Shown piece by piece: positions 8,551 to 18,444 of a stretch of DNA of 41,113 bases. This stretch comes from Actinomycetes bacterium (GTDB lineage: Bacteria > Actinomycetota > Acidimicrobiia > Acidimicrobiales > SZUA-35): contig JAAETV010000357.1 in assembly GCA_024227975.1 (NCBI GenBank), forward strand, positions 1 to 41,113, written 5' to 3'. Within the stretch, counting starts at the first letter, position 1. Each line of letters starts with the position of its first letter. The notes beneath the pieces were generated by a model. That model was not told the origin of the DNA, ran no database searches, and saw only the letters and a list, made by a program, of their open reading frames with translations. The position numbers were made by a program, and so were the translations under genes.

Positions 8551-9708
8551 TCATGGATCCCCTTCTGTGTCCACGTTGTCGAGCCACGCTGCTACCGCTC
8601 GAGCCACCACATCGCGGGGCAGGAACTCCTGCTCGAGGCGGCCCCGCTCGAGCCCAACCAAACGGGCGAAGAGTGCTTGCTCAGCTTCGGAAAGCCCATC
8701 AGGCTGCTCCGCCAGCTCTGGTTCGACAACAGCTCGATCCGAGGCTGCGTCGAACGTTGGTTCATCCATCATCAAAGGGGTGAGGTCCGGACACTCCATC
8801 CGAGCAATGGCCAACATACGGAGCCCCCAGGTGTCCAGGTCGCCCCAGTAGGCCACCTGATGGTCAGCGAGCTTCTTGGCCCCCAACCAACCCAGGTTCA
8901 GGCCACCCCCGAGAACGGCGATTGTGTCCGTGGCTGCCGGTAGGGCGTGGAGGCACTTCTCGTTCTCCACTACCAGCAACCGACTCCCAGGGACCCCGCG
9001 AATGCTCAGCTCGATGTCGGTCACACGACTTCGACGGTAGGGCAGCAGCGACCCGTCGAGATCGACTACCAGCAGCCAATGCCCATCGGGCCCAGCCGCT
9101 CCCAGAAACGTCTCCAATCCCTGCTTGGAGACCGTGCCCCCGAAACGTTCGTCCAGCAGCGCCACCAATAGGACTCGGTTTCGTTCATAGAACTTGGTGT
9201 CGACACCGCTCAGGGCCAAGGCTCGCAAGGGTGCCCCTTCCGCACACCCGGGCGACACCAGATCCGCAATCCGAAGGGCCGCTTCCACGTCCTCGAGATC
9301 GCGGCGAACCAGCAACGAAAGCCGACGCACCAACAGCTGGTGGTACCGAGGGTCAGCCACTTCCAGTAGTCGTTCCAAGATCTTGGACTCAGCCCGAATC
9401 GATGGCTCGTCCATGGCGTCGATCCACTCCGAAGCGCTGGCAAACGTCCACCGGACAGGGATTTCGATCGGTACCCCGGTTGCCCGGTAGGTCACCGCTT
9501 CCCATCCGACCTGGCCTACCTTGATGGCCCGCCACTGGTCGAGATGGGCTCGGACCTCGGCCCCTCGGCGCGCCACGGCATCTGGTGAGGGTTTGGGCAC
9601 TGCCAGAGCGAGCGGCCACTCCGACTCATCGAGCATGCGCCGACCCCGAACCTCGTTGCTGGTCCAGAGCTGAGCCTGTCTGCGGGCTAGTTCCACTGGT
9701 GACTTCAT
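8551..9708 (-). CDS. jetD: Wadjet nuclease subunit JetD (DUF3322/DUF2220, Toprim-like)
   Basis: A 385-residue protein whose ATG overlaps the jetC stop (ATGA). The N-terminal half (about 1-190) corresponds to the DUF3322 region and the C-terminal half (about 190-385) to DUF2220, a topoisomerase VI-like Toprim fold. Visible metal-site candidates are Glu248/Glu250 in VENEKC (247-252) and Asp290/Asp292 in YWGDLDTWG (287-295). RLEQE (357-361) lies in the C-terminal region. In characterised Wadjet, the SMC motor extrudes small circular DNA and JetD then cuts it, which removes plasmids. Length and motifs are normal for the family, and nothing suggests inactivation. Confidence 0.95.
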   Translation of the reverse strand: MKSPVELARRQAQLWTSNEVRGRRMLDESEWPLALAVPKPSPDAVARRGAEVRAHLDQWRAIKVGQVGWEAVTYRATGVPIEIPVRWTFASASEWIDAMDEPSIRAESKILERLLEVADPRYHQLLVRRLSLLVRRDLEDVEAALRIADLVSPGCAEGAPLRALALSGVDTKFYERNRVLLVALLDERFGGTVSKQGLETFLGAAGPDGHWLLVVDLDGSLLPYRRSRVTDIELSIRGVPGSRLLVVENEKCLHALPAATDTIAVLGGGLNLGWLGAKKLADHQVAYWGDLDTWGLRMLAIARMECPDLTPLMMDEPTFDAASDRAVVEPELAEQPDGLSEAEQALFARLVGLERGRLEQEFLPRDVVARAVAAWLDNVDTEGDP

Positions 9709-12700
9709 CGTTCAACCACCGGTTGTAGAGGGCCGATTCCCGCAGCCGCCGAGCGGGCACCGTCCAGCACAATGATGGACTCGTCTTCTTCGATGGGGGC
9801 GGACCCTGGCCGTTTCTTGTCGAGCTCTTCCCACGACAAGGCGGTCAACTTGGCCTCCAGGCCCCGCCGATTCACCAGGATCGCCGAGTGGGTGTTGGCC
9901 CGAAGGAGGCTCAGTTCCTTGTTGGGCGTGACAAAGAGTGGGTGGAGCCCGAACACGGCCAAAGCCTCGATGATCCGGGCCGCCACAGTCTGTGAGCTCT
10001 TGGAGAATGCCTCATCGAGCACGATCGTCCCAAACAGGGGCTGGGGAGCACCTCCGGGTGACAGTGCGTAGGACAACGACGCCGTCAGGATGTAGCTGGC
10101 GATGATCTCCTTCTCCCCACCGCTCCCACCCTCAGAGCTGGAACGAACCTCGATCGTTTCTGCCGTTGCCCGGTCGATCACGGCCACCTTGAACGTCAAC
10201 CGGTGCCTCGGGTCGAGCAGGGCCCTGGCCGCAACGGTCGCTCGGTTGTCGGCAGCTTGACGGAGTAGTCCGATGACCTGTTTCAATGCCGCGTACTGGG
10301 CCTCCCCCTGGTCGTCGGTGAGGCGAGCAGCAGCTAGTGCTTTGCGGGCCCGCTGTAGATCGCGCAGAGCTTGATGAGTCACCCGATTCGGTTGCAGCTC
10401 CAGATACCGGCCCGGCTGGAAGTCAACCTTCTGCAATGTCATGTTCAGGTCTCTGATCCGCCCCACGATGGCATCGACCTCGGCCTCGATCGTCTCCAAC
10501 AACGACGAGACACCCTGATCAGAAGACAGGTTCAAGTACTCGACGAACTTCTGCTGACGCTTCGGTAGTGACTCCTCGGTCAAGACCTGCAACCGCTCCA
10601 GGTAGGCCGGCAGATCAGCAAGCTCTTCGCCGGCTTCGATCAACTCGCCCGTGTCCTCCTTCTTGGCTTGGCCCATCTGCCGGGTCAAACGGAGGCCAAG
10701 ATCCTCCAGACGCTCCTGCAAGGTTCCGATCCGTTCGTCGACCTCGGCGGCCAAACTGCGCTCCTCGGCTGGCAACTCGTCGGGTTCAATCCCATCGAGA
10801 GCAGGCAGTCGCTCCTCTGCCAGTTCGGCATCGTCGGCGGTCAGCCCCGTTCCCGCGCGCTGGGCTGCTCTTCGACGCTGGTCGTCGGCCCGCAGCCGTC
10901 GGTCGTTCTGCACCTTGATCTCGGCCGACACCATGGTCTGGGCCTGCCGCGCCTCACCCAACGCCCCATGGGCTGCATCGAGCTCGTCCTTCGCCTTGGC
11001 CGTTTCTGAACCGGGGTTGATGAGGCGACAGCGACGCTCGATCAAGGTCTGTAGCCGGCCCCGAGCCGCTACCAGGTCAAGGCGATCGAAGATGAACCCT
11101 TCTACCCGGTCGAGCAGCTGCACCCCTTGAACGAACCCGTCACGCTCGCGGCGAGGCTGTTCATAGTCGGCCCGGGCCCGTTCCAACAGACGATCGAGCT
11201 CGTCGAGTCGAGCCGACAGTTCAGCCAGACGGGCCTTGTTGTCGAAACCGGTCACCCACCCCTGGGTCAGTGGCTCCTGATCACGTTTCTCGAAACGCCC
11301 GGTACGCCCCGATAGCAGCCCCTGGGCGGTCATGCCGTGCTCAACCGATCGCAGAGCTTCGGCTGAACCCACGCAGTGCCGGTCGATCGAGACCAAAAGC
11401 CCCCACAGCGTCGCCCAATAGGGATGATCCTTCAGATCGAGCTTGTGGAGGAAGCTGTCGACGAAAGGCTCCCGAACCTCCCTCGATCCAGCTCCGGTCG
11501 CAGCCCGAACCGCCTCCAGTCGTACATGGAGCCGATTGTCGCGATGGTTGACCCAGGCCAACCCTTCATCGAGCCGTTCGCCAGGAACCAGGATCCGTAG
11601 TCGATGGGCGCCGATGGCCCGCTCGATGGCACCTCGCCAGCTCTCCTGGCCCGCGGAGACCGACACCATCTCGGCCGCGAATGGAAGGTCTGCATCGCTC
11701 AGCCCGACAGCGTCGGCTAGATCCGACCGGAAGTCTTGATAGCGGCCGGGAATGTTCGAGTCCGGCCGGGCCGCAATCCGGTCCCGCTCCTCCCGGCATG
11801 CCCTGGCCTCCTCATCGGCCGTGCCAACGGCGGAGGCTGCGGCCTGGAACTGGGCCTCCCGCTCCTCGATCTGCTGCTCCAAACGGGGACGCAGCCGACC
11901 GATGGCCTGGTGGACCGCCTCCACCCCCTCCCGGGTCGGATCGGCCCCAGGCTCGTCGACGTTGAGGTCGACCGAGATCCGCAACTGGTTGACGAGTTGG
12001 ACGTAATCGTCGTAGTCGCGCTGCCGGTCGGCCATCGTCTGCTCTTGGCTGGCGATCTGATCGTCGAGAGCGTCGAGGTCGGAGCCCCCGAGGCGGAGGT
12101 AGGCCAACCGGAGGGTTTCGGCGGCCTCTTCCAGCGCTACCACCCGATCGGCACCTTCGGCCAGGTCAACCTCGAGGGCAGCGAGTTGTTTGTCGAACTG
12201 GCCGACTTGTGCACCCCAGAGGCGGGCTCCGGCCAGGGCGAACCAGGTGGCGACGATGGCCTTCAGCTTGACCTGCTCCTCGCGTTCGGCTGTCACCCGT
12301 TGGTGGTCATCGTTGAGGGCGACCAGTGGCTGCAACGAACGCTGCTGACGGCGGGCAATCTCCAGCTCGGCCCGGATCCCGGCCAGCTGGTCGAACTCGT
12401 TGGCCACCTCGGCCGCTCGCCTGAACCCCGAGCTGTCATCAAGCACGAGATCACGGAAGATCTGATCGACACTGTCGAGCTGTTTCAAACCAGCCGCCCG
12501 GTTCAACAGATCGAAGGCATTCTCGCCAATGTCGAACAACCGCCGGACCCGAGCCAGATAGCTCCGCTTGGCCTCTTCGATGTGTAGCCGCGGCCGGTTG
12601 CTGCAATGGTCCTTCAGTGCTCGAGCACCCCCGTCATGGTGGATGATGAGCCACTGCTCCAATGACTCCTCGTTGCCCTCATAGATCAGCCACCTCTTCT

Positions 12701-13136
12701 TACAATCGTTGGCCGACATCGAGGTGCCATCCGTCCACAAGATGGCGGCCAACGTCACACTCCGCCCGGGTCGGGCAAAGGTGGCAGCCAACCCGGTTAC
12801 CGTCCGCCCCGGTCGGGCGATGTGGCGAACGTCGCCCGACTCGTTGCCATGACCGACAACCCCTCGCACATAGGACATGAGGTCGCGGTCGCTATCGTGG
12901 CCCCCGGTCGAAGCCAGGTTGTACTTGGGTAGAGCCACGATCAGGGTCATCAGGGCATCGACGAGGGTGGTCTTGCCACTGCCGGTTGGCCCGATGATCG
13001 AGGTGCCTCGAGGGTCGATCTCAGCCGTGTGATGTCGGGCGAACGGACCCCAGTTGTAGACCTCGATTCGTTCGAGGACGAGAGTCTCGCCCAGACCCTC
13101 CAAACCAAGGGACATGGGGACGGATCCGTTGGTCAT
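9705..13136 (-). CDS. jetC: Wadjet SMC-like ATPase JetC (MukB-like)
   Basis: A 1143-residue ATPase of normal JetC length, with its ATG overlapping the jetB stop. The N-terminal head has Walker A GPTGSGKTT (49-57). Between the heads are two long charged coiled-coil arms, rich in Glu, Arg, Gln and Leu, separated by a hinge-like region near the middle. The C-terminal head has the signature SEGGSGGEKE (about 1001-1010) and Walker B TIVLDEAF (about 1037-1044), whose Glu is the catalytic residue. It forms the DNA-extruding motor with JetA (kleisin) and JetB. Alternative Rad50/SbcC or MukB assignments are excluded by the neighbouring DUF3375, DUF4194 and DUF2220 genes. Confidence 0.96.
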   Translation of the reverse strand: MTNGSVPMSLGLEGLGETLVLERIEVYNWGPFARHHTAEIDPRGTSIIGPTGSGKTTLVDALMTLIVALPKYNLASTGGHDSDRDLMSYVRGVVGHGNESGDVRHIARPGRTVTGLAATFARPGRSVTLAAILWTDGTSMSANDCKKRWLIYEGNEESLEQWLIIHHDGGARALKDHCSNRPRLHIEEAKRSYLARVRRLFDIGENAFDLLNRAAGLKQLDSVDQIFRDLVLDDSSGFRRAAEVANEFDQLAGIRAELEIARRQQRSLQPLVALNDDHQRVTAEREEQVKLKAIVATWFALAGARLWGAQVGQFDKQLAALEVDLAEGADRVVALEEAAETLRLAYLRLGGSDLDALDDQIASQEQTMADRQRDYDDYVQLVNQLRISVDLNVDEPGADPTREGVEAVHQAIGRLRPRLEQQIEEREAQFQAAASAVGTADEEARACREERDRIAARPDSNIPGRYQDFRSDLADAVGLSDADLPFAAEMVSVSAGQESWRGAIERAIGAHRLRILVPGERLDEGLAWVNHRDNRLHVRLEAVRAATGAGSREVREPFVDSFLHKLDLKDHPYWATLWGLLVSIDRHCVGSAEALRSVEHGMTAQGLLSGRTGRFEKRDQEPLTQGWVTGFDNKARLAELSARLDELDRLLERARADYEQPRRERDGFVQGVQLLDRVEGFIFDRLDLVAARGRLQTLIERRCRLINPGSETAKAKDELDAAHGALGEARQAQTMVSAEIKVQNDRRLRADDQRRRAAQRAGTGLTADDAELAEERLPALDGIEPDELPAEERSLAAEVDERIGTLQERLEDLGLRLTRQMGQAKKEDTGELIEAGEELADLPAYLERLQVLTEESLPKRQQKFVEYLNLSSDQGVSSLLETIEAEVDAIVGRIRDLNMTLQKVDFQPGRYLELQPNRVTHQALRDLQRARKALAAARLTDDQGEAQYAALKQVIGLLRQAADNRATVAARALLDPRHRLTFKVAVIDRATAETIEVRSSSEGGSGGEKEIIASYILTASLSYALSPGGAPQPLFGTIVLDEAFSKSSQTVAARIIEALAVFGLHPLFVTPNKELSLLRANTHSAILVNRRGLEAKLTALSWEELDKKRPGSAPIEEDESIIVLDGARSAAAGIGPLQPVVER

Positions 13137-13915
13137 TGTCGCACCTCGCTCCGCCGAGCCGGTTCAGTCGACAGGGCCAACCCGGCCAGATCGAGATCAG
13201 GTCTGCTCTCGTCCGAATCCGACCCGGCCCCATCTCCATCTCCAGCCTCGGGTCCGGGTCCGGGTAGAGAGGCTGAGTTCGTCAGGTTCTTGTAGTGCTC
13301 GAGCAAGGTCTTGAGCGATTCGATGTCGGCCAGGTGGCAGATCAAGGGCCGTACCGTGACCTGATCCTCCTCGATCCCCGACACGATCCCATGGTCCTTG
13401 AGCTGATCGAGAAGGCGACGGGCCCGGGTCAGCTCTTCGGCTTCACTTCCGGCATCGCCCAGGTATGGCTGTAGCTCGGTGATCAGATCCTCCACCGCGA
13501 TCTTGAGTGGAGCCAGGGTGGAGCCGGTCCGCTCGTAGTCGACGTAGTGACGGCGAAGTAGGGCCACCAGTAGCGACTGGGCCAGCGTCAACCGTTGACG
13601 CCGAACCAGAGGATGGCTCCAATCCGTCGGCTCGGGTCGTTCCTCGGTCGGCTCGGTCACCAAGGGCGAGAGAGCCAGCACGGCCAGGCCTCGCACCTCG
13701 TCGACTCGCATCACCAGATCGAGCGGCTCCAGGATGGTTGCGATCTCATCTCGACTGGCCAGTACAGTCCGGTACAACTTCGGCTTGGTTTCGGCGTACA
13801 ACACCCCGAGCTTCATCAGCTCCTGCACCGACCGCTTGACCGCCTCCGCTGTGCCCGGCTCGACATGTTCGGCAGAGATCTCATCGATCCTGCTTGTATT
13901 CCCCTCGATAGCCAT
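13133..13915 (-). CDS. jetB: Wadjet subunit JetB (MukE-like, DUF4194)
   Basis: A 260-residue protein. The ATG at 13915 is chosen: it overlaps the jetA stop as TGATG and has GGGAG about 5 bases upstream. A TTG four codons earlier is less likely. The body contains tandem winged-helix-like segments, with the family-typical stretch LVRRQRLTLAQSLLVALLRRHYVDYE near the middle and a DHGIV...VRPLICHLAD strand-helix pair. The last 40 residues are an acidic Gly/Asp/Pro tail that looks disordered. JetB binds the kleisin JetA and regulates the JetC motor, as MukE does for MukF/MukB. The ATGA overlap with jetC supports coupled translation. Confidence 0.93.
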   Translation of the reverse strand: MAIEGNTSRIDEISAEHVEPGTAEAVKRSVQELMKLGVLYAETKPKLYRTVLASRDEIATILEPLDLVMRVDEVRGLAVLALSPLVTEPTEERPEPTDWSHPLVRRQRLTLAQSLLVALLRRHYVDYERTGSTLAPLKIAVEDLITELQPYLGDAGSEAEELTRARRLLDQLKDHGIVSGIEEDQVTVRPLICHLADIESLKTLLEHYKNLTNSASLPGPGPEAGDGDGAGSDSDESRPDLDLAGLALSTEPARRSEVRQ

Positions 13916-15423
13916 CAGAGCTCCCAACCCTGCCCAACCAGTGACTCAGGTTCGAACACGACCCTCGGCACCCGGAACCGGATGGCGGTGTCGTCGGCCG
14001 TTTCGACGTCGATCGTTTCGCTGGTGTCGTCGAAGCTCGCCATCGATTGGTGCCCCATCTCGACCCACACACTGATCGTCTCCAAGTCATGCGTTGGGGG
14101 GAGGACGGTTGCGATCTCGGCCATCGTCATCGGTTCCCCTCGGGCCGCAACCACCGTCACTGTCTGGCGGGCCAGCTCACGGCGGTCGAGGCCATCGAGG
14201 GCGTGCCAGAACTCGTTGTCGACATCGTCGAGGTCCACTGATTGGGAACGGAAGTCGAGGGCATCGGCCTCGTCTATGTTGATGTCCTTGATCAGGAGAC
14301 GCTCAGGAACAGGTAGGGCGACGGCGGGGCCGATCGGGGGCAACGGTGACGGTGAGCGGCGGACCCGCTGGCTCTCCCAGCCCACATCAAGAGCGTGTTC
14401 CAAGATCTGATCGAGGAGCTGGCTGACCCGCTGATGCTCCACCCCGAGGCCGGTCCGCAGATAGTTGCGAACGTCGCGCTCACTACGAGCCCGGGCTCGA
14501 ACCACATTGCTTGACTCGCCCACCAGGCGGCCCCTCAACCGCCGCAGATCTGTCTGCTGCTTGCGGGACAGGGCAGTCTGAGCCGCGACTGAGTCCAACA
14601 TGTCGCTCAGGTTGCGACTCATCCTTTCGAGATCGTCAGTCTCGTTGAGCTGGGCGTAGAAGGCCTGGAACACCTTCCCTTCCGGGGTTTCGACCAGGGT
14701 CTCGTGGCCCTCCAGGAGCTGGTCGATCACCGTCCCCCGGTGTTGTTGATCACGGATGATCGACACCCTGAGGTCCTGGTCAGCGGCCCGGTAGGAGTCC
14801 TCGACTCGCCCGAAGTCGTCATGGAGGCTGATGGCCAGGCTGTAGACCTCATTGATGGCCTCGACGGCGGCGTCTCCTTCGAGTACCTCGACGTCACCAT
14901 CGGAGGCCCGGGCCAGCTCCTCTTCGAGCTCCGCGATCTGTCGACGGATCCGTTCAGCCCGAATCTCTGGATCGGGATCGAGCCGAGAGGTGACATCGGC
15001 GATCTGATACTGCACGGTGGCCAAGCGGGACGCCGTCGAGCTCATCAGTCGGTCTTCCATCCGCTCGACGAATCGGAACACTTGCTGGAGTGAATCGGTG
15101 GCCGACAGCTCCCCATCCCGCTCGACCAGCAGCTTCGACTTGATATGAAGCCGCAGCTCACGCCGAGCGAGGCGGGTGTAGTCGGCTGAGTTGATCTCGT
15201 AGTCGGGATTGTTGGCGTGCTCGGCCAGCATGGTGGCCAGGAGCTCGATGACATCATCGACCGTGACCCGCTCCGAACCCCCGTCGAACAGGAGCTTCAG
15301 GCAGGCGATGACCAGGGGCGCCCGCCGTGAGGCGAGAAGACGCCAGGCTGGATGCTGGTGGCGCAGTCGACTGTAGGTGTCAGCAACGGGGCGAATATGT
15401 TGCTGGTTCACATCCACGGCCAC
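13915..15423 (-). CDS. jetA: Wadjet kleisin-like subunit JetA (MukF-like, DUF3375)
   Basis: The first gene of the operon. The conserved DUF3375 opening (YSRLR-x3-HPAWRLLASRRAPLVIACLKLLF) begins about 15 residues after a cluster of in-frame GTG codons (15423, 15417, 15411). I give 15423, giving 502 residues. The open frame extends to 15486, so a longer N-terminus is possible. The protein has an N-terminal winged-helix part, a helical middle with coiled-coil character (IRRQIAELEEELARAS; RKQQTDLRRLRGRL) and a C-terminal winged-helix part. The family acts as the kleisin that bridges the two JetC heads and recruits JetB. The start lies about 90 bases from the divergent helicase gene, so the two operons share a promoter region. 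Confidence 0.93.
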   Translation of the reverse strand: MAVDVNQQHIRPVADTYSRLRHQHPAWRLLASRRAPLVIACLKLLFDGGSERVTVDDVIELLATMLAEHANNPDYEINSADYTRLARRELRLHIKSKLLVERDGELSATDSLQQVFRFVERMEDRLMSSTASRLATVQYQIADVTSRLDPDPEIRAERIRRQIAELEEELARASDGDVEVLEGDAAVEAINEVYSLAISLHDDFGRVEDSYRAADQDLRVSIIRDQQHRGTVIDQLLEGHETLVETPEGKVFQAFYAQLNETDDLERMSRNLSDMLDSVAAQTALSRKQQTDLRRLRGRLVGESSNVVRARARSERDVRNYLRTGLGVEHQRVSQLLDQILEHALDVGWESQRVRRSPSPLPPIGPAVALPVPERLLIKDINIDEADALDFRSQSVDLDDVDNEFWHALDGLDRRELARQTVTVVAARGEPMTMAEIATVLPPTHDLETISVWVEMGHQSMASFDDTSETIDVETADDTAIRFRVPRVVFEPESLVGQGWEL

Positions 15424-15510
15424 AACCCTAGCGAGGGCATGTGACAGCCAGAGGCAGGGCTGCCCTACCGCCCCATTGTCGCCCAAAGAAGGGGAGGAGC
15501 GCCGTTAGAG
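15424..15510. promoter_or_regulatory. Shared divergent promoter region, Wadjet versus SNF2 operon
   Basis: Under 90 bases separate the two divergent operons, so both promoters must lie here or inside the first codons. The plus-strand side carries GGAGGAG (15493-15499), 11 bases before TTG 15511. I see no convincing -35/-10 pair and no operator-like inverted repeat. Confidence 0.45.
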
Positions 15511-18444
15511 TTGGCCGGCGTGACCGTAGCGGTGATGGGACGAGAGCTTGTGGCCGATATGGGGTCGATGCTGGCCCGTCGAGGCCGCCGGCCTGGGGTC
15601 GATGACGGGGTTGAGCTCGGAGTCCTGCTCGAATCGGAAGCGACCCTGTGTCCCGCCGATCCGCCTCGCGACACGACCATGGCTCTCTGGTCGTCAGGGG
15701 GCCGTCACCCGCTGGCCGACGAGGAGCTGATCCTCGCCTTACCGGCAACCAAGGTGGTTCGGCGGCGAACGGTACCGGTCAAGATTGTCCCCCTCGATGA
15801 GATCCTCATCGACCTGCTCACCCTCCCGCCGCACGCCCCGGTTGGATCCTCGGTCAGGGCCTGGTCGGTGGCGGCCCGTCTCGCCCTCGACCTGGTAGCC
15901 CGAGGCCGGCTCACCCCCGACACCACCCCCGACGGCCATGACACCTGGCGCCTCGGCCCCCTGGATCCCGATGATCTGCGCCACCAAGCCGAGCTGGCCT
16001 CTGCCCTCCCACCAGAGGCCTATTGCCAGCCCCTCGATGGGTCCCCCCTTCGCCTGGCCGATCCCATCGACATGGTTCGTGCCTTCGGCGACGCCATCGC
16101 CGACCTCCTACCCCGCACCCGGGGCGCCAGCCAAGCCGTCGGCCAGCTCACCTTTGCCACCTCCGAACCCCAACCGGTGGCCGCAAACACCGACTGGTTC
16201 GACGAGTCCCGACCGGCCCAACACGATGTCGCCGTAACCCTCCGTCTCTGCCCACCCGACATCGTCATCGATCTCGTCGTCGATCTCGATGGCAGCCCTG
16301 CCTCGAGCGAGCCCACCGGTCACGAGGAGCCATTCTCGGCTGAGCTGGTGTTGCAGAGTGCCGACGATCCCAGCCTGGTGCTCTCGGCCGAAGACCTGTG
16401 GGATGCGCCCGATGTGGTCATGGCCCGCTTCGCCGACGCTGAAGACGCCGTCCTGCTCACCCTCCGTCGAGCGGCCCGTATCTGGCCTCCCCTTCATCGC
16501 CTCCTCCGGGAGGCCCGCCCCTCACGCCTGATCCTGACTGACGACGAGTGCGACGATCTGCTCGGACCCGTCGCCGCTGACCTGGCCGCCGCCGGGCTCT
16601 GGGTCCACTGGCCCGTCGACCTCCTCAGCCCTCTCACGGTCAAACCGACCGTCACCTCGCCCCAGGTCGAGCGAGTGACTGATGCCGGCCTGAGCCTCGA
16701 TGTCGTCCTCGGTTGGCGAGCCAGCATCGACGGGGTCGACCTGACCCCCGACGAGTTGGAACAACTGGCCGCGGCCAAGCGGGGAGTAGTTCGAATGCGG
16801 GGCCGCTGGATCCAAGCCGATCCTGCCACCCTGGAACGGCTCCGCCAGACCCGATCCCTATCGCCCGGTGCCGCCCTCGGGGTCGCACTGGGCGGGACCC
16901 TGGTGGTCGACGGTGAGCCCATCGAAGCCGACGTCGATGGACCCCTGGCCGACCTTGGTCAACGCCTGGCCGAGTTCGACTTCGATCGCGACCAGCCCGA
17001 ACCCGAAGGGTTCAAGGCCCAGCTCCGGCCATACCAACGCCGCGGCTTGGCCTGGCTGGCCGAGATGGCAACCCTGGGCCTTGGCGGGATCCTGGCCGAC
17101 GACATGGGCTTGGGCAAGACCATCCAGCTCCTGGCCCTTCACCTCCACATACATACCCACCCAGTGGCGGCCGGCGAACAGGCGAAGCCGACCCTCGTTG
17201 TCTGCCCCACCACCCTGATCGCCAACTGGGAGCGTGAGACCGTCCGCTTCGCCCCCGACGTCGCTGTCCGCCGCTACCACGGGCGAGATCGCACCCTCGA
17301 CGACATCGCCCCCGACGAGATCGTGATCACCACCTATGGGGTCGTCCGCCGCGATGCCGATGAGCTGGCCGCCATCGACTGGGGCATCGTGGCCGCCGAT
17401 GAGGCCCAGGCCATCAAGAACCCCCTCAGTCGCTCAGCCCGTAGCATGCGACGACTCGAAGCAGGAGTCCGCTTCGCTCTCACCGGGACCCCAGTCGAGA
17501 ACCAGCTCAGCGAGCTGTGGGCCATCTGCGATTGGACAACCCCCGGCATCCTCGGCAACCTCGACCAGTTCCAGAGGGAGGTTGCCATCCCCATCGAACG
17601 CCACGGTGACGCCGACGTTGCCAGCTGGCTGTCGACCCTGATCCGGCCCTTCGTCCTCCGCCGTCGCAAGACCGATGCCGGTATTGCCCCCGACCTCCCG
17701 CCCAAAACCGAGACCGACAGGATCGTCCCCCTCTCGGCTGAGCAAGCAACCCTGTACAAGGCAGTGGTCGATGAGTCTCTGGACCGCATCCATGAAGCGG
17801 AAGGGATCCACCGTCGGGGGTTGGTGCTGAAGCTGCTGACCGAGCTCAAGCAGATCTGCAACCACCCGGCCCACTACCTCAAACAACCGGGTCCTCTGGT
17901 CGGCCGTTCGGCCAAGCTCGATGCCCTTGGTGAACTGCTCGACATCGTGGTCGACGAGGGAGCGGCCACGCTGGTGTTCACCCAGTACGTCGAGATGGGC
18001 CGCCTCCTCGCCAACCACCTGGATGCCAGAGGGCTGAGAGTGCTGTTCCTCCACGGCTCGCTCGGGCTGACCCAACGCCAGGCCATGGTGGATGAGTTCC
18101 AGGCCGGCCAGGCCGACGTCTTCATCCTCTCGCTCAAGGCTGGTGGTACCGGCCTGAACCTGACCGAAGCGACCCATGTCGTTCACTACGACCGGTGGTG
18201 GAACCCGGCCGTCGAGGATCAGGCCAGTGATAGGGCGTGGCGGATCGGCCAGGACAAGCCCGTCCAGATCCATCGCCTGATCTGCGAGGGAACGATCGAG
18301 GACCGGATTGCCACCCTGTTGAACACCAAGCGGGACCTGGCTGATCAGGTGGTCGGCGGGGGCGAGGCCTGGATCTCCGAACTGGACGACGATGACCTGG
18401 CCGCCCTCGTGGCCCACGGTGGGCCCTCGCAGGGAGGCCGCTGA
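15511..18444 (+). CDS. SNF2-family DEAD/DEAH-type helicase (HelZ-like)
   Basis: A 977-residue helicase. The TTG at 15511 has GGAGGAG 11 bases before it. GTG 15520, ATG 15535 and ATG 15679 (just before the LWSSGGRHPL segment) are alternatives. The N-terminal half (about 60-500) is the bacterial SNF2-associated region. The motor domain has motif I DDMGLGKT (530-537), motif II DEAQ (630-633), motif III TGTPVENQ, the FVLRRRKTD element and, in the second lobe, AGGTGLNLT (about 877-885) and DRAWRIGQ. Such proteins translocate on double-stranded DNA with ATP and are adjacent to SWIM proteins in many actinobacteria. The next gene overlaps its stop. Repair, remodelling or defence roles cannot be separated from sequence alone. 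Confidence 0.95.
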   Translation: MAGVTVAVMGRELVADMGSMLARRGRRPGVDDGVELGVLLESEATLCPADPPRDTTMALWSSGGRHPLADEELILALPATKVVRRRTVPVKIVPLDEILIDLLTLPPHAPVGSSVRAWSVAARLALDLVARGRLTPDTTPDGHDTWRLGPLDPDDLRHQAELASALPPEAYCQPLDGSPLRLADPIDMVRAFGDAIADLLPRTRGASQAVGQLTFATSEPQPVAANTDWFDESRPAQHDVAVTLRLCPPDIVIDLVVDLDGSPASSEPTGHEEPFSAELVLQSADDPSLVLSAEDLWDAPDVVMARFADAEDAVLLTLRRAARIWPPLHRLLREARPSRLILTDDECDDLLGPVAADLAAAGLWVHWPVDLLSPLTVKPTVTSPQVERVTDAGLSLDVVLGWRASIDGVDLTPDELEQLAAAKRGVVRMRGRWIQADPATLERLRQTRSLSPGAALGVALGGTLVVDGEPIEADVDGPLADLGQRLAEFDFDRDQPEPEGFKAQLRPYQRRGLAWLAEMATLGLGGILADDMGLGKTIQLLALHLHIHTHPVAAGEQAKPTLVVCPTTLIANWERETVRFAPDVAVRRYHGRDRTLDDIAPDEIVITTYGVVRRDADELAAIDWGIVAADEAQAIKNPLSRSARSMRRLEAGVRFALTGTPVENQLSELWAICDWTTPGILGNLDQFQREVAIPIERHGDADVASWLSTLIRPFVLRRRKTDAGIAPDLPPKTETDRIVPLSAEQATLYKAVVDESLDRIHEAEGIHRRGLVLKLLTELKQICNHPAHYLKQPGPLVGRSAKLDALGELLDIVVDEGAATLVFTQYVEMGRLLANHLDARGLRVLFLHGSLGLTQRQAMVDEFQAGQADVFILSLKAGGTGLNLTEATHVVHYDRWWNPAVEDQASDRAWRIGQDKPVQIHRLICEGTIEDRIATLLNTKRDLADQVVGGGEAWISELDDDDLAALVAHGGPSQGGR

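Noticed and set aside
11736..12587. 283-codon plus-strand ORF antisense to jetC
   Set aside because: Lies entirely within a well-supported SMC coding region; Leu/Val-rich shadow of coiled-coil codons.
17434..18417. 327-codon minus-strand ORF antisense to the SNF2 gene
   Set aside because: Overlaps the helicase motor motifs, which are certain; no start signal.
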